Origin: Sophora flavescens | Taxonomy: Eukaryota > Streptophyta > Magnoliopsida > Fabales > Fabaceae | Length of the DNA: 64,000 nucleotides | Assembly: GCA_030762895.1 (NCBI GenBank) | Contig: CM061068.1 | Coordinates: 39,914,783 to 39,978,782 of the forward strand | Direction of reading: 5' to 3' | Shown: piece by piece, positions 1-9,971 of the stretch | Layout: the number at the start of each line of letters is the position of its first letter | How positions within the stretch are numbered: position 1 is the stretch's first letter | The notes under the pieces: generated by a model | The model's input: only the letters and a program-made list of their open reading frames with translations | Told to the model about the DNA's origin: nothing | The model's database searches: none | Made by a program: the position numbers and the translations under genes

Positions 1-1604
1 AATAGAGAAGTATATGTGAAATATAATATGGTGGTGTGTATTATATTATAAGAGTTTGAATGTATGTGCAGAAAAAGAAAAAAAAAATTATCACTATTTT
101 TAAAAAAAGAAGTATAGGGAATTAGAAAATGCATCTTATTTTCCAAAGAAAACCAGCAACTTAATATTTTATTTAGTTTGATGTTTGGGTAATGTTACGT
201 GAATGTGATACCTGAAAAGGGGGTGTCGCAGTCTTCTTTTCTACTGGGTGTTGTTTCAATTTGGGATTTTAAATAGATCTGGACAAGCTAGTTAGACTTC
301 AATTTAAGAGAATGGTATAGGTTAAGAATTTGCTATGTCTTCTAGCTATCATCTTTGTATTGGAAAGGAATGAGAAGAAGTTTCATTGTGGTTCTCACTT
401 GCATATCTGGGTTTGCATCTTCATTATCTTTGGTCTTGAAGCTTCATTTTTTGTTTGCATTTTCTGGGTGGGTTCGGAAGCCTCTGGGTTAATTGTTTGC
501 ATTTTTGGGTTCTTTGATGGAGTCAGTGGAAGAGGTGCAGGGATGGTGGAGGAGGTGTAGGGGTGGCGGAGGAGGCGCAGAGATCATTTGCACGACGTCT
601 GCTGAAGTGAGAGCACGTAGACAATGAAAAAGAAAAAAACAGTGTGCACACTCCATGATAAGATATGTGGAATATCTTAATCTAACGGTTAAAATTGATT
701 GTCCACGGTGAGCGATATGAGAAGGTCGCTCACTGTAAAATTCGCCATACATAGAATAAAATCTCAAGAAAACCTTATCCAAGCCCCAACTTACCATCTA
801 GTGACTGCACCCTCAAAATCCTTCCTAGGTTAGCAATAGTGTTTGCAATGGCACAATGGCTTCGTCTTCGCAATAACAAAATGATGCCAAACGTTCGTCT
901 CCGTTGTTACAACTCATGGGCGAACGCTGAGAACCCATGCTCAAACTTTGTTTTCTGTTCGAAACTCGCTTATAATTACACCTGAAATCGTTTGCATTCG
1001 CTCAAAATGAAGACATGGTTGCCAGGGAATGGATCTGGGAATCATGTCATGAATGTCCCTAAATATCATTTTAAGTGGAATGATTACGTCCAAGTCAGTC
1101 AGAGGCCGTAACGTTGTTAGATGAAAACTAGCAATTAGGATATTAGAGCTAGCTAGCTAGTGTTTATCAACATAAAGGACTACACAAAAATAAGTTAATA
1201 AGGACTGGTTGAAACTAAAACAATTAAGATAAGAGGAAAAAAAAAAATTACAATTTTTCCAAAACATATGATATCTCGTATATATGATATTTAAATTTTA
1301 AACTCGGTTGTTCAAGTAACATAGTTAACGACTTATTTAAAAATCAAAAATGTAACAAAACATAATTTAAGTTCAAACTTCAAACTCTCTCTCTTCTCTC
1401 TACACATAGCCTCATATCACCACTAGAGGGGTGGTTTTGGGTCATTTTTGACCTGAAATCACCAATTTACTTCGTTTTTCTCCCATTTTATCTAAGTAAG
1501 TGATTTTTCACATAGATCTGAGTTTTTTTTTCCGTGTTTTTCGTCGTCTGTGTGCGGCGGTATTGTCGTTCGTCGTCTTGGTGAGGCGTTTGGTTTCCCG
1601 TCTT
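1..1604. other. Intergenic, no recognised gene
   Basis: I see no supported gene here. The stretch is A+T-rich. Short open frames around 330-800 come from a low-complexity G+G/A segment (about 525-590, GGTGGAGGAGG-like) and have no recognisable domain. A small hairpin with an 8-bp stem (GTGAGCGA / TCGCTCAC) lies at about 709-737. A CT-rich leader-like segment at about 1380-1400 is followed by a G+T-rich stretch that continues beyond the MITE at 1605-2075, so this may be the remains of an old transcript or element. Confidence 0.5.
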
Positions 1605-2075
1605 TAGGGGTGTAATCGGGTTGGGTTGGATCGGATTTGAAGGGTTTCATCATCCGAACCGATCAAATTTGATCGGTTCGGATTTGGCAAATTTTCAGGT
1701 ACGGATCCGAACCGAACTGAACCGATCACAATCAGGTTGGTTCGGTTCGGATCATCGGGTTACTTTTTTTAAAAAAATTTACACTTAAATATTAATAAAA
1801 AATTAGAAAAATAAAATAAAATATACATATTTAATTATTAATTATATTAAATTTATATATAATAATATATTAATATTATATAAAATAATTAAAAAATAAA
1901 TATTTTAAAGGGTTCGGATCGGATCGGATCAGAATTCTCGGATCCGAGACCCGAACCGATCTGGTTCGGATCGACGCTTTGGAATCCGATCCGATCCGAT
2001 GATCCGAACCAATCCACCAAAACCGGTTCGGATCCGTCGGGTTCGCGGATCGGATCGGATCCGCTTACACCCCTA
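1605..2075. mobile_element. Non-autonomous hAT element (MITE), 471 bp
   Basis: The element begins TAGGGGTGTAA and ends with its exact reverse complement TTACACCCCTA, an 11-bp terminal inverted repeat. It is flanked on both sides by the 8-bp direct repeat CCCGTCTT (1597-1604 and 2076-2083). An 8-bp duplication with TAGGG...CCCTA ends is the signature of hAT transposons. The interior has no coding capacity. Its ends are rich in GGATCGGATC/GATCCGAACC subterminal repeats, and its core (about 1765-1905) is nearly pure A+T. Perfect ends and duplication suggest a fairly recent insertion. Confidence 0.9.
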
Positions 2076-2083
2076 CCCGTCTT

Positions 2084-2633
2084 GGTGTGGTGTTCGTTTG
2101 GTTCAGATTGACAGATCTGCTTCGATCCATCACATATTTGATCAAGAACTGGGCGTAAATGTTACAGATCCGAAGACATGGGTTTTCTGATGACTTTGAT
2201 TTTGTCATTTTTGTAAGCATTTTGATATTGCCGTGTTATGCTATTAACATGTGTGCTGTGAGTTTGTTCGCAAATTCATCCTTTTCGGTTTTTAGTGATA
2301 TTGGATTTGTGTTGTTTTCGATGTATTTTACCAATTTGAATGGATGAATAACTTCTTAGTATTAAAAAAAAAAAAACCTCAATCACAACTAAAGATAACT
2401 TCTTTAGAAGGAATGAGAAATGCTACATTTTCTAATGGTTCTCTTTAGAAATTTGTCAAGTATTTAATTTAATTCTTTTTTTAATATTTTAAAAATATTG
2501 AGTGTATTTTTAGTTAATAATATAAGAATTATTTTTAAAAAAATCGTAGGAGGATATAGCAGATCGTGGAAATGGAATAATGTAATGAACAAAACAAGAT
2601 CAGTGTGATTGAGGAGGTTGGCGAGAGAAGAGA
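2084..2633. other. Upstream region of the glycosylase gene
   Basis: No gene is recognised between the hAT MITE and the glycosylase start. A short open frame at 2159-2347 has no recognisable features. The last few hundred bases should hold the glycosylase promoter and 5' untranslated region, but I cannot point to a convincing TATA box. Confidence 0.4.
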
Positions 2634-5600
2634 ATGGAGAAGATCCGGAAAAGGAAGCAGGCGGAGCGTGACGAACACCCAAAGTCGAAGTCGGGTCGCG
2701 GCGCCCCAAAAGCAGCGACAACCAGAACCACCAACGAGAAAGACCCGTACCCGTCTCACACCCGACCCACCCCCCAAGAATGCCAAACCCTACGAGACAC
2801 TCTATTATCCCTCCACGGTATCCCCCCAGAACTGGCCAAGTACCGCAAACTAGAATCACCAAACGACGCCGTCCAATCAGAGAGCGTTCTCGACGGTTTG
2901 GTCCGAATCGTCCTCTCGCAGAACACCACAGAAACCAATTCCGAACGGGCCTTTGCTTCCCTCAAATCCTCTTTTCCTACTTGGGAACAGGTATGTAACG
3001 TAATAACTACTAACATGTTTTTTATTAATATTATTATTTTTAAATTTTGACATTGGGTTGAGAATGATGGTGTTGTGTCGTTTTGTGTGTTGGAAGGTTC
3101 TTAGTGCTGAGTCGAAGGATGTGGAAAATGCCATTCGATGCGGTGGTCTGGCCCCAACTAAGGCTTCTTGTATTAAGAATGTGTTACGCCTATTGCTTCA
3201 GAGAAGAGGCAAATTGTGCTTGGAGTATTTGCGACACTTGTCTGTCGATGAAATTAAGGCTGAACTTTCCCTTTTCAAAGGAATTGGTCCCAAAACAGTA
3301 ATCTTCTTCTTCCCTAGCTTTTTTCCTTTTCATCAAGCATCTAGTTTGGTTCTTTATGGTATTGTTACTTTTTGTAACCGTCAACTCAAGGACCTTACAC
3401 TTTTCTTAAACATTGGGTTATTAATTTATAAAGGAAACTGTTTTACTTTACTTCAAACTATATTTGCTACTGCATTGTCCTATGCATGTTACTTAGTTTG
3501 GGGTCTTTGTTTGCCTCTGCTTAAACATTGTATTATAGTTCCTCAAGTTGCCTATTCACTTGACAACAATTTACCAACTAACATTTAAGCTTACAAAATT
3601 TAAGCTTTGCTCACTTTGAAGCCTTGTTAATTTGTCAGATATATGGCAACTGATGAATGGTTGCTACCAGCATTATGCTTTTTCTCTTTTCATCCAGGAT
3701 TTGGTCTGTACCAAATCTAATCTTCAACCATGTTGAAGGTTTGGAGGGGAGTTATTTTTCACATAGAATTTTGCTGTCTGAACCTTATGCCACTATTACT
3801 TGTTCGGATTACTTCTGACTTTGAGGGCTTTTTAAATGTTGGATTAAGCAATAGATGCTATCTTATTCTAGATTGAATGACTATTGATAGCTTATGATAT
3901 TTCACTCCTGGCTATATGTTGAACTTTTGTTATGTTACTTTTTGAATTGCAATGCACCACAGAATATGGAAGTTATTACTGTAGGTATCTAGATGCCTTT
4001 TCTTATTTTTCTCCTTATAAAACAACAAAGCTCCAATATGGCTGCCAAGCTAATTTATTGTGAAAAATGAGATATAGCATTTATAATTTGCTAAAAATTT
4101 GAACTTTGGCACACAATGTTTTGTCCCATTCTGCTGTACCTGATCTCTTTCAAATTTTAATGCTACTTTCTTTGTTTCTTCAAGATTTTAAAATGATCTC
4201 CAGAATGGTATATATGTTATCTTAAAAAGAACTGCCAACCTTGAAAAAACGATAAACATTCACCTTAGCAGTTTGCTTTTATCAATGTTTGTTGAGAAGC
4301 TCTGCTTAATGGAGCTTGAGTATGTCACAATAAGATTATTGTGCAGCTGCATGCGTTTCAATATTTTAGCAATGTGTAGTACATTAAATAAGGGGTGAAG
4401 AGATTGGGACATGAGCAATCTGTTAACACAAAGCAGTTTGGTGTAGAGAAGGCAATCTGTATTCTGTCCTACAGGCCTCCCAGAACCCATTAGTTCAGGT
4501 GCTTTTATATGCTTCAGGCAGACTGCCTTTTAAGGAACATCTTTACTACAAGAGGAAAAGGTGGAGGGGACAATAGGCTTAATTTGGATGTCATGTAATT
4601 ATCATTAACAGTCAAGGTACAAGCTTGTAGGGTTAATTTGACTGTGACTAAAGCACAACTTTTTCCCTTTATCAGAGAACCTCTCTTGGCCAGGAATTGA
4701 GTAAAATAATCAGCTTTTTTGTCACCATATTGCTTATTTTCAAAAATATCAAAAATCTTTTTCCCAAATCCCATGTTAGGAGTTTTTTATTTTATTTTTT
4801 ATAGGTAAATGTTAGTGTTAATGTTAGTATTTTGTTAGAAGGTGGGGTTTGAACTCCCAACCTCCTTATCACTCCACTCTTTAACTCTTCCACCCCAACC
4901 ACCAAGCCAACCTTGTAACTCCTCCATGTTAGGAGTTAGGACAATGTTTTCATTATTCTTTTGATGAAAAGGAGGAGATTTTTCAAATTGTGTATTGAGG
5001 AAGACTTTCTCCTCTGTATTTGGGATATTGTGGTACCTAGACATTCAGACTCTTTTTTTTTTTTACCAACATATGGTTGGTCCAAGTGGTAACGAGCTTG
5101 AGCCCCTTAAGCAAGTGGTCAGAGGTTCGATCCCTGACTCTTGCGTCTGGAAAAAACCTGGTTGGGAGATGTCAACCCTTAAATGTCATTCAGTATTTCG
5201 AGGGATTAGTCTCCATGGTTGCGCTTGGAGGATATCCTGAGAAACCAAAAAAATAGACGCCTTGGTTTTTAAGTGGAAATTGCTTTCTTCTCACACAGAA
5301 AGATTAACGACTCATGTTTTTTGTTGGATAACTTCTTGTTTTAATACAACAACAACAACAACCAAGCCTTATCCCACTAGGTGGGGTCGGCTACATGGAT
5401 CATACGGCGCCATAATGTTCTATCATGAATCATGTTAACAGTTAAATCATTGGCCTCCAAATCTTTCTTAATAGTTTCTCCTATAGTTTTTCTTGGCCTA
5501 CCTCTGCCTCTAGCTATTGGATTGCCCTCCACTTGATCAACTCTCCTTACTACAGAATCTAAAGGTCTCCTCCATACATGCCCAAACCACCTAAGTCGAG

Positions 5601-8600
5601 ATTCACCCATCTTTTCTACAATAGGTGCTACCCCAACTCTCTCTCTAATGCTATCATTCCTAATCCTATCACGTCTAGTTTTTTCGCTCATCCAGCACAA
5701 CATTCTCATCTCTGCTACATTGATTTTACTCTCGTGTTGATTTTTTACCGCCCAACACTCCGTCCCATACAACATCGCCGGTCTAATAGCTGTACGGTAA
5801 AATTTTCCCTTTAGCTTAAGAGGTACCTTTTTATCACACAAAAAACCCGAAGCCTTCCTCCATTTCGACCACCCTGATTGAATCCGATGGTTTACATCTC
5901 CCTCAATTTCTCCGTCATTTTGTATAATAGATCCAAGATATTGAAACCGTGTGACTTGTGGTATGTTGTGGTCTCCAACTTTCACCTCTAAGCTAGAGGT
6001 GTTTCGCATTTTACTAAACTTACATTTCATACACTCCGTCTTGCTTCTACTCAAGCGGAAGCCATGTGCTTCTAAAGTTTGTCTCCAAGTCTCCAACCTT
6101 CCATTTATATCATCTCTCGACTCTCCAACTAGGACTATATCGTCTGCGAAGAGCATGCATCGCGGTGCTGGCTCTTGAATGTGCTCCGTAAGTACATCCA
6201 AGACCAAGGTAAAAAGATAGGGGCTTAAAGCTGACCCTTGGTGCAGACCTATGGTTATTGGGAAATCTTCTGTGGCTCCACCCTGCGTTCTCACACTAGT
6301 CGTGGCCCCCTCATACATATCCTTGATAGCTCGAATATAGGCAATCCGAACACCTTTCTTTTCTAGGGCTTTCCACAAAATCTCTCTTGGCACCCTATCA
6401 TACGCTTTCTCCAAATCAATGAAGGCCATGTGTAAATCTTTTTGATCCCTTCGATATTGTTCCATCACTCGTCGTAGCAAGTAAATTGCTTCCATGGTCG
6501 ACCTCCCGGGCATAAAACCAAATTGGTTGTCGGTGATTTTGGTTTCTTTTCTTAGTCTTCGTTCAAGCACCCTTTCCCATAGCTTCATAGTATGACTCAT
6601 AAGCTTAATCCCCCTATAATTTGCGCAATTTTGTATATCTCCCTTGTTCTTGTAAATCGGAACTAAAGTGCTTCTCCTCCATTCGTCCGGCATTTTCTTT
6701 GACCTCATAATCTCGTTAAAAAACTTCGTGAGCCAACTAATGCCTCTATTTCCTAGACTCTTCCATACCTCCACAGGTATATTGTCCGGTCCAACTGCCA
6801 TGTCATTATCCATCCTTCTCAAAGCTTCTTTTACCTCGTGCTCTTGGATTCTACGATAAAAAGTGTAATTTTGGTCCTCCTCTCTGATGTCAAGCACCTG
6901 TGAGCATGATAAAATTTCAAATCCTTCATTAAATAACTTGTGGAAATAATTCTTCCATCTATCTTTAATATCTTGTTCCTTAACCAAAACTTTACCTTCT
7001 TCATCCTTAATACACTTCACTTGGTCCAAGTCTCTTGTCTTTCTTTCCCTATTTTTAGCAAGCCTATAAATAGATTTCTCACCATCTTTGGTGCCTAAGG
7101 ATTGGTACAACCCGTCAAAAGCTTTAGTTCTAGCTTCGCTCACTGCCTTCTTGGTCTCTTTTTTGGCCACCTTATAATTTTCCCAATTTTCAGCATTTCT
7201 ACATAAAGACCAAGCTTTAAAACATTCCCTTTTAACCCGAACCTTAGCTTGCACACTTTCATCCCACCACCAGGATTCTTTACCCTTAGGTCCGAATCCT
7301 CTTGATTCACCAAGCGTCTCTATAGCTACTTTCCTAATCCCCTTGGCCATCTTGTCCCACATATCATTTGCACTTCCGTTTGCCTCCCAAAACCCTCCCT
7401 CTAAAACCTTGTGTTGGAAGATCATTTGTTTTTCACCCTTCAGTTGCCACCACTTGATCCTTGAAACCTTTTTGTGGCCTATTCTCTTCACACTCCTTTT
7501 AACTCTTACATCCATGACCAAGACTCTATGTTGGGTAGTCAAGCTCTCTCCAGGTATGACTTTACAGTCCAAGCAAATCTTTCTATCCGATCTCATAATA
7601 AGAAAGAAATCTATTTGAGAGCTTGTCACCCCACTTTTGTACGTGATAAGATGCTCCTCACGTTTCCTAATACACGTATTGGCTATAGTAAGATCGAAGG
7701 CAGATGAAAAGTCCAAAATAGACTTGCCCTCACCATTTACCTCCCCTAGGCCATATCCCCCATGAAAACCGTCGTAACCTCTAGGTGCCCTCCCTACATG
7801 CCCATTTAGATCACCTCCTAAGAAAATCTTTTCACCTAGCGGTATTTCCTGAATTAGGCCTTCTAATTCCTCCCAAAATTTTACCTTGAAGTGTTCTTCT
7901 AACCCTACCTGAGGTGCGTAAGCACTAATCACATTAAAGGTGTCTTGTTCCACTACAAATTTTAGGGCAATGATCATATCTCCAACCCTTTTTACATCCA
8001 CTATATCATTCTTCCAATATTTATCCACAATTATGCCCACCCCATTTCTCGATTTTACGTTGCCAGTGTACCAAAGCTTAAAATCCGAAGAGTCTAATTC
8101 CTTTGCCTTTTCTCCCACCCACTTAGTTTCTTGTAGGCACATGAAATTGATCCTCCTCCTAATCATAGTGTCAACTATTTCCATTGATTTACCTGTAAGT
8201 GTGCCTATATTCCAAGTTCCAAAGCAAATCCTACTCTCGTGAGCTAGCTTCTTTACCCACACTCGTTCACAAAAGTGTGGGAACCCTTGCTTATTTTTCA
8301 CTACATCCAGGCGGCGATGCAGCGACCCTTGCTTTTTTGACACTGTACTCGAGCTATACAGCGCGTTGCTTCTGGGCAACGACCTAGCATTAGCATTATT
8401 ACGTCGTTGATCCATGTCATAAAGATTCGACTAAGTTTTACGTTGGCTGTCGATGGCCTAACACAACCCTCTCCTTTTATCCGGGCTTGGGACCGGCTAT
8501 GTTTAGTTTTGTCATGCCAAAATTTGTAACACTCATTCAATTGAACATAAATGTGCATGTCCTTTCCACATTTGGTTTGGATTCTCTAAATTATGGAATT

Positions 8601-8980
8601 GACACCAGGTAGCTTGTGTTTTGATGTTCAATCTTCAGCAAGATGATTTTCCCGTGGACACTCATGTAAGTATGATTCATTCTTTCCTTTACAGCATTTG
8701 ACTGTATTGGGTTATTTTTAACACTTGCATGTTTATGAAGATATTTGAGATTGCAAAAACCATTGGTTGGGTACCAGCTGTTGCAGACAGAAACAAGACG
8801 TATCTTCATCTAAACCAAAGGATCCCAAATGAACTTAAGTTTGACCTGAATTGTCTTTTGTATACGCACGGGAAGCTCTGCCGTAAATGCACCAGTAAAA
8901 GGGGTAACCAGCAACTCCAGAATTGTAATGATAATAATAACTCCTGCCCTCTATTGGATTATTATAAAGAGTCAGATTGA
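2634..8980 (+). CDS. HhH-GPD DNA glycosylase (endonuclease III-like), 4 exons
   Basis: Exons 2634-2990, 3097-3297, 8609-8665 and 8741-8980 join in phase 0 with GT-AG introns to give 284 aa. The helix-hairpin-helix motif reads FKGIGPKT and spans the exon 2/3 junction. Lys185 and Asp203 (in FPVDTH) sit 18 residues apart, as do the catalytic Lys and Asp of E. coli Nth, so a bifunctional base-excision glycosylase/AP lyase is expected. It resembles the plant family typified by Arabidopsis At3g47830, of about the same length. The N-terminus (about 40 aa) is rich in Lys and Arg and could be a nuclear signal. C-terminal cysteines at 243, 252, 255, 267 and 274 do not follow the C-x6-C-x2-C-x5-C spacing of the Nth iron-sulphur loop, so cluster binding is uncertain. 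Intron 2 is 5.3 kb and holds two SINEs and an RTE LINE. The ATG chosen is the first in frame before the basic region. Confidence 0.88.
4785..4923 (-). mobile_element. tRNA-derived SINE with 14-bp target-site duplication
   Basis: Read on the minus strand, the 139-bp element has a box A-like TGGCTTGGTGG and a box B-like GTTCAAACCCC about 50 bp downstream, and ends in an A-rich tail (AAAAAATAAAATAAAAA). Exact 14-bp direct repeats CCATGTTAGGAGTT flank it at 4771-4784 and 4924-4937. This is the structure of a pol III SINE inserted by target-primed reverse transcription. It lies antisense to the host gene, deep in intron 2. Confidence 0.88.
5073..5255 (+). mobile_element. tRNA-derived SINE
   Basis: A box A-like TGGTCCAAGTGGTAACGAG and a box B GAGGTTCGATCCCTGAC are spaced as in a tRNA gene, followed by a non-tRNA body of about 120 bp ending near an A-rich stretch. 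It is in the sense orientation within intron 2, 150 bp from the other SINE and about 90 bp from the LINE end. I could not find a clear target-site duplication, so the ends are approximate. A real tRNA gene is unlikely because no clover-leaf acceptor stem closes around the boxes. Confidence 0.75.
5345..8500 (-). mobile_element. RTE-clade LINE, apparently full length
   Basis: The element runs antisense to the glycosylase gene. Its 3' end (on the + strand at 5345) shows a GTT-repeat tail preceded by a GGTGGGGTCGGCTACATGGATC-type sequence, as is usual for plant RTE LINEs. A single long ORF fills 5377-8415. The 5' end lies near 8500; I found no convincing target-site duplication, so the outer borders are approximate. 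Confidence 0.85.
5377..8415 (-). CDS. RTE LINE polyprotein: AP endonuclease and reverse transcriptase
   Basis: The ORF is 1012 aa without interruption. The N-terminal part is an APE-like endonuclease: TWNIGTLTG around residue 67, LQETKW with the likely catalytic Glu96, and GGDLNGHVG with Asp202. The central part is a reverse transcriptase: MAFIDLEKAYDRVPRE, GLHQGSALSPYLF and LFADDIVLVG with the catalytic Asp pair near residue 757. The C-terminal part is the usual RTE tail with the WFGHVWRR-type motif. All key motifs are intact, so the copy may still be or recently have been able to retrotranspose. It lacks an RNase H domain, as expected for RTE. It is transcribed against the host gene. Confidence 0.92.
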   Translation of the reverse strand: MDQRRNNANARSLPRSNALYSSSTVSKKQGSLHRRLDVVKNKQGFPHFCERVWVKKLAHESRICFGTWNIGTLTGKSMEIVDTMIRRRINFMCLQETKWVGEKAKELDSSDFKLWYTGNVKSRNGVGIIVDKYWKNDIVDVKRVGDMIIALKFVVEQDTFNVISAYAPQVGLEEHFKVKFWEELEGLIQEIPLGEKIFLGGDLNGHVGRAPRGYDGFHGGYGLGEVNGEGKSILDFSSAFDLTIANTCIRKREEHLITYKSGVTSSQIDFFLIMRSDRKICLDCKVIPGESLTTQHRVLVMDVRVKRSVKRIGHKKVSRIKWWQLKGEKQMIFQHKVLEGGFWEANGSANDMWDKMAKGIRKVAIETLGESRGFGPKGKESWWWDESVQAKVRVKRECFKAWSLCRNAENWENYKVAKKETKKAVSEARTKAFDGLYQSLGTKDGEKSIYRLAKNRERKTRDLDQVKCIKDEEGKVLVKEQDIKDRWKNYFHKLFNEGFEILSCSQVLDIREEDQNYTFYRRIQEHEVKEALRRMDNDMAVGPDNIPVEVWKSLGNRGISWLTKFFNEIMRSKKMPDEWRRSTLVPIYKNKGDIQNCANYRGIKLMSHTMKLWERVLERRLRKETKITDNQFGFMPGRSTMEAIYLLRRVMEQYRRDQKDLHMAFIDLEKAYDRVPREILWKALEKKGVRIAYIRAIKDMYEGATTSVRTQGGATEDFPITIGLHQGSALSPYLFTLVLDVLTEHIQEPAPRCMLFADDIVLVGESRDDINGRLETWRQTLEAHGFRLSRSKTECMKCKFSKMRNTSSLEVKVGDHNIPQVTRFQYLGSIIQNDGEIEGDVNHRIQSGWSKWRKASGFLCDKKVPLKLKGKFYRTAIRPAMLYGTECWAVKNQHESKINVAEMRMLCWMSEKTRRDRIRNDSIRERVGVAPIVEKMGESRLRWFGHVWRRPLDSVVRRVDQVEGNPIARGRGRPRKTIGETIKKDLEANDLTVNMIHDRTLWRRMIHVADPT

Positions 8981-9694
8981 ATCTGATTTCTGCTAACAAT
9001 TTACTTTCAGTCATTTGATTCTCTAAGCGACTAAGGACCATACTATGTAAAATTGTAAATTATGGCCCCTCTGATTTTCTAACTGTATAGAATATTAGCA
9101 GTATAGCCGGATAGACTTAGGCTGGATGACAATTTTGAAAGGGTTATGTTACAACACATTTAAAAGTCTCTCACATAACCCTCTTCGTTTGCCATTAATT
9201 TCTTTTTATCTCTCTCCTTTTTTCTTTCTCATGAGCAATGGCTCACATCGTTGCCTGAGTTATATGAATCCCCTTTTATGTATATCCAATATTTCCCCTT
9301 TTGAAATGTTAGTAGAAAGAAAGGCTCACAATTATGTGTCAGTGCATCAAACACTTGTCGGGATTGGGATTGTTTGAGAATTGGAAGTAAGATTATGTGA
9401 AATCTACTTGTGTTTTTAGAGAGATAAAGAGAACGTAGCCCGTAAGATTGAAGAGCACGGCAAGCAAATGCAATCAGAACAATCTTTGGAGTTACCTTTG
9501 CTTTTTGGAAGCCTCTTGACCTCTAAATTGCTTGCTTTTGATTAATTTAAAGGAAAAAACTTAAACAGTTTTTTGCATCTTGTTCCTGCTATTCCTTATT
9601 CAAGATATAACACAATTATTACAATCTGTTTCAAAAAATACATTTATTTAATGAAAATTTCTTGTGTCTAGAATAGTAGCAACTGTATATATAG
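8981..9694. other. 3' flank of the glycosylase gene with an exon-like segment
   Basis: This should contain the glycosylase 3' untranslated region. A segment at 9420-9544 looks exon-like: it follows TTTTAG and stays open for about 40 codons to a TAA, beginning RDKENVARKIEEHGKQM. I do not recognise the family and no partner exon is visible, so I do not call it a gene. Confidence 0.35.
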
Positions 9695-9971
9695 TAGGGG
9701 TGTTCGCAGATTGGATTGAATCGGTTTTGAACCAAGAAATCATTCGATCCAATGATGAAAACAACATGCGGTTTGGATTGGATTAGTTTGTTTCCTTCGG
9801 AAAATCCGATCTAATCCAATCAAATGCGATTTGGATTGGATTGGATAATTCGTTTTTTATCATACTTTCTTTTTTTCTTATGTCAAGTGTCTTTTCTACT
9901 GATTTAATAGTGGACAAAAGATAACATTCATTTAAATGAGCTAGTTTAAAGTGCCCAACACCTATTTTAAC
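9695..9971. mobile_element. One end of a hAT-like element
   Basis: The sequence starts TAGGGGTGTTCG and goes on with repeated GATTGGATTGG/CCAATCCAATC subterminal motifs, like the ends of hAT MITEs such as the one at 1605-2075. Related TTTGGATTGGATTGG sequence reappears at 11280-11297 just before the L1 LINE, suggesting that the right part of this element was interrupted there. No matching right terminus (CACCCCTA) was found, so the element is incomplete or rearranged. Confidence 0.55.

Larger units (their letters stand above)
3298..8608 (+). other. Intron 2 of the glycosylase gene, enlarged by retroelements
   Basis: The donor is GTAATC after codon 186 and the acceptor is ACACCAG before GTAGCTTGT. 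Coordinates 3298-4770 and 4938-5060 show no gene and no clear repeat. The remainder is two SINEs and an antisense RTE LINE, together accounting for about 3.5 kb of the 5.3 kb. Confidence 0.8.

Noticed and set aside
330..797. Two short overlapping open frames, 76 and 102 aa
   Set aside because: Low-complexity Gly/Val and Pro-rich sequence from a GGTGGAGG-type repeat; no domain, no codon pattern and no splice partners.
1999..2190. Open frame of 63 aa
   Set aside because: Most of it is the GGATCC-rich terminal region of the hAT MITE.
3058..3588. Long open frame of 176 aa reading through exon 2 of the glycosylase
   Set aside because: Only the part 3097-3297 matches the glycosylase; the rest is intron sequence beyond a good GT donor.
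5073..5150. Possible tRNA gene
   Set aside because: Boxes A and B are present but no acceptor stem can be drawn; the body continues as a SINE.
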